The notes beneath the pieces are model-generated. The model saw only the letters and a list, made by a program, of their open reading frames with translations, ran no database searches and had not been told where the DNA came from. From Thermoplasmata archaeon (GTDB taxonomy: Archaea; Thermoplasmatota; Thermoplasmata; Thermoplasmatales; Thermoplasmataceae), in contig JAKBQK010000312.1 in the NCBI GenBank assembly GCA_021835265.1, positions 1-5,599 of the forward strand: a stretch of 5,599 bases of DNA, in the 5' to 3' direction. The number at the start of each line of letters is the position of its first letter. Positions within the stretch are counted from its first letter, which is position 1. The translations under genes and the position numbers were made by a program. Of this stretch, positions 5,112 through 5,599 are shown one piece after another.

Positions 5112-5599
5112 TTACGCTATCCTGTCAAGGAATCTTGACCTTACAAGGTTGTAACATATTGCTGTGAAATATGTCTTAACCCTCACCCTCTGCACAGTTG
5201 TTACCATTACATGGCCAAAGCGGAACATCCTCTTGAAGAATGCATAGGGATGTTCCACAATGGATCGAATGCGGGATATTCGGAGATTCCTGCGTATGCT
5301 CTTCATGGGAAGTGAATGTCCCCTTACGGATCGATCCATTGTGCCATTGATCCCTTTGCAATCGGATACGAAATATCCCTTGTCACGGTAACATATGATT
5401 CCGGGAAGACTGAGATCGATCTGCGAATCATGCACGTTCGCAGGCGTTACTGATAATTTTTCAATTATCTTTATCTCATTCACAAGTGTATGTGCCTTGT
5501 AGCCGAAGTGATGCTCATTATTCTTTGTCGCCGATGATCCATCCTTAGATCTGCGTGTATTGGCATCATCACCCCTTGGCTTTCCATACTCTCCCTTAT
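5112..5599 (-). CDS. IS5-family DDE transposase, C-terminal part (cut by window end)
   Basis: The minus-strand frame stays open from the window edge to the TAA at 5112-5114, giving 161 visible C-terminal residues; the start lies beyond 5599. At the edge it reads DDANTRRSKDGSS, then HHFGYKAHTLV, then VTPANVHDSQ, a run typical of IS5-type transposases. The second catalytic Asp lies in Y-R-D-K-G-Y-F (codon 5382-5384). The catalytic Glu lies in R-S-I-V-E-H (codon 5253-5255) within the R-x3-E-x6-K signature that ends at Lys 5232-5234. The end, with G-H-V-M-V-T-T and later C-Y-N-L, matches versions I know from methanogenic archaea. The first catalytic Asp is outside the window. No frameshift or stop is seen in the visible part, so the element may be intact. 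GTG at 5481-5483 lies within the frame and is not the real start. The gene converges on the NYN gene. Confidence 0.93.
   Translation of the reverse strand, partial: KGEYGKPRGDDANTRRSKDGSSATKNNEHHFGYKAHTLVNEIKIIEKLSVTPANVHDSQIDLSLPGIICYRDKGYFVSDCKGINGTMDRSVRGHSLPMKSIRRNLRISRIRSIVEHPYAFFKRMFRFGHVMVTTVQRVRVKTYFTAICYNLVRSRFLDRIA

Larger units (their letters stand above)
5039..5599 (-). mobile_element. IS5-family insertion sequence, one end only
   Basis: The transposase fragment shows that an insertion sequence enters from the right. Its left boundary cannot be fixed without the other end; it should lie in the ~70 bases between the palindrome at 4995-5038 and the transposase stop at 5112. The stretch beginning GGGGCAACTTC at 5065 is one candidate for the terminal repeat. 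No target duplication can be tested here. Confidence 0.7.

Noticed and set aside
1..5599. CRISPR array or toxin-antitoxin pair with overlapping small genes.
   Set aside because: No regularly spaced repeats are seen, and no short gene overlaps or directly abuts the AbiV or NYN genes.

Overview
The window looks archaeal. A tRNA-Ala(CGC) gene at its left edge carries no encoded CCA tail, the gaps between genes contain TATA-like AT-rich boxes, one start has a GGAAGTGAT-type Shine-Dalgarno sequence, and the IS5-type transposase at the right edge resembles those I know from methanogens and related Euryarchaeota. The DNA is AT-rich and uses AGA/AGG heavily for arginine. I cannot name the genus; a methanogen or Thermoplasmata relative is my inference.

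Layout from left to right: tRNA-Ala (54-125); a PLD-superfamily nuclease-like gene (268-1566); an AbiV-family (HEPN-type) abortive infection gene (1661-2398); an unrecognised 244-residue gene with a conserved-looking central motif that may be a helix-hairpin-helix DNA-glycosylase-like fold (2500-3234); a 493-residue protein with a C-terminal NYN/Zc3h12a-like ribonuclease domain, possibly preceded by an OST-HTH/LOTUS-like domain (3418-4899); a gap with a 44-nt imperfect palindrome and a possible terminator (4900-5111); and the 3' part of an IS5-family transposase on the minus strand, cut by the window end (5112-5599).

The four central genes are all on the plus strand. They are separated by gaps of about 75 to 185 bases, so they look like separately promoted neighbours or a loose operon rather than a tightly coupled one. 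A likely DNase or restriction-type nuclease (PLD), an abortive-infection HEPN-type protein, a possible nucleic-acid-binding protein and a likely RNase (NYN), lying between a tRNA gene and an insertion sequence, have the character of a defence island. Whether they form one system or are independently acquired modules cannot be decided from one window. The functional statements are inferences from motifs; only the tRNA, the transposase, the AbiV family and the NYN active-site pattern are recognised with good confidence.
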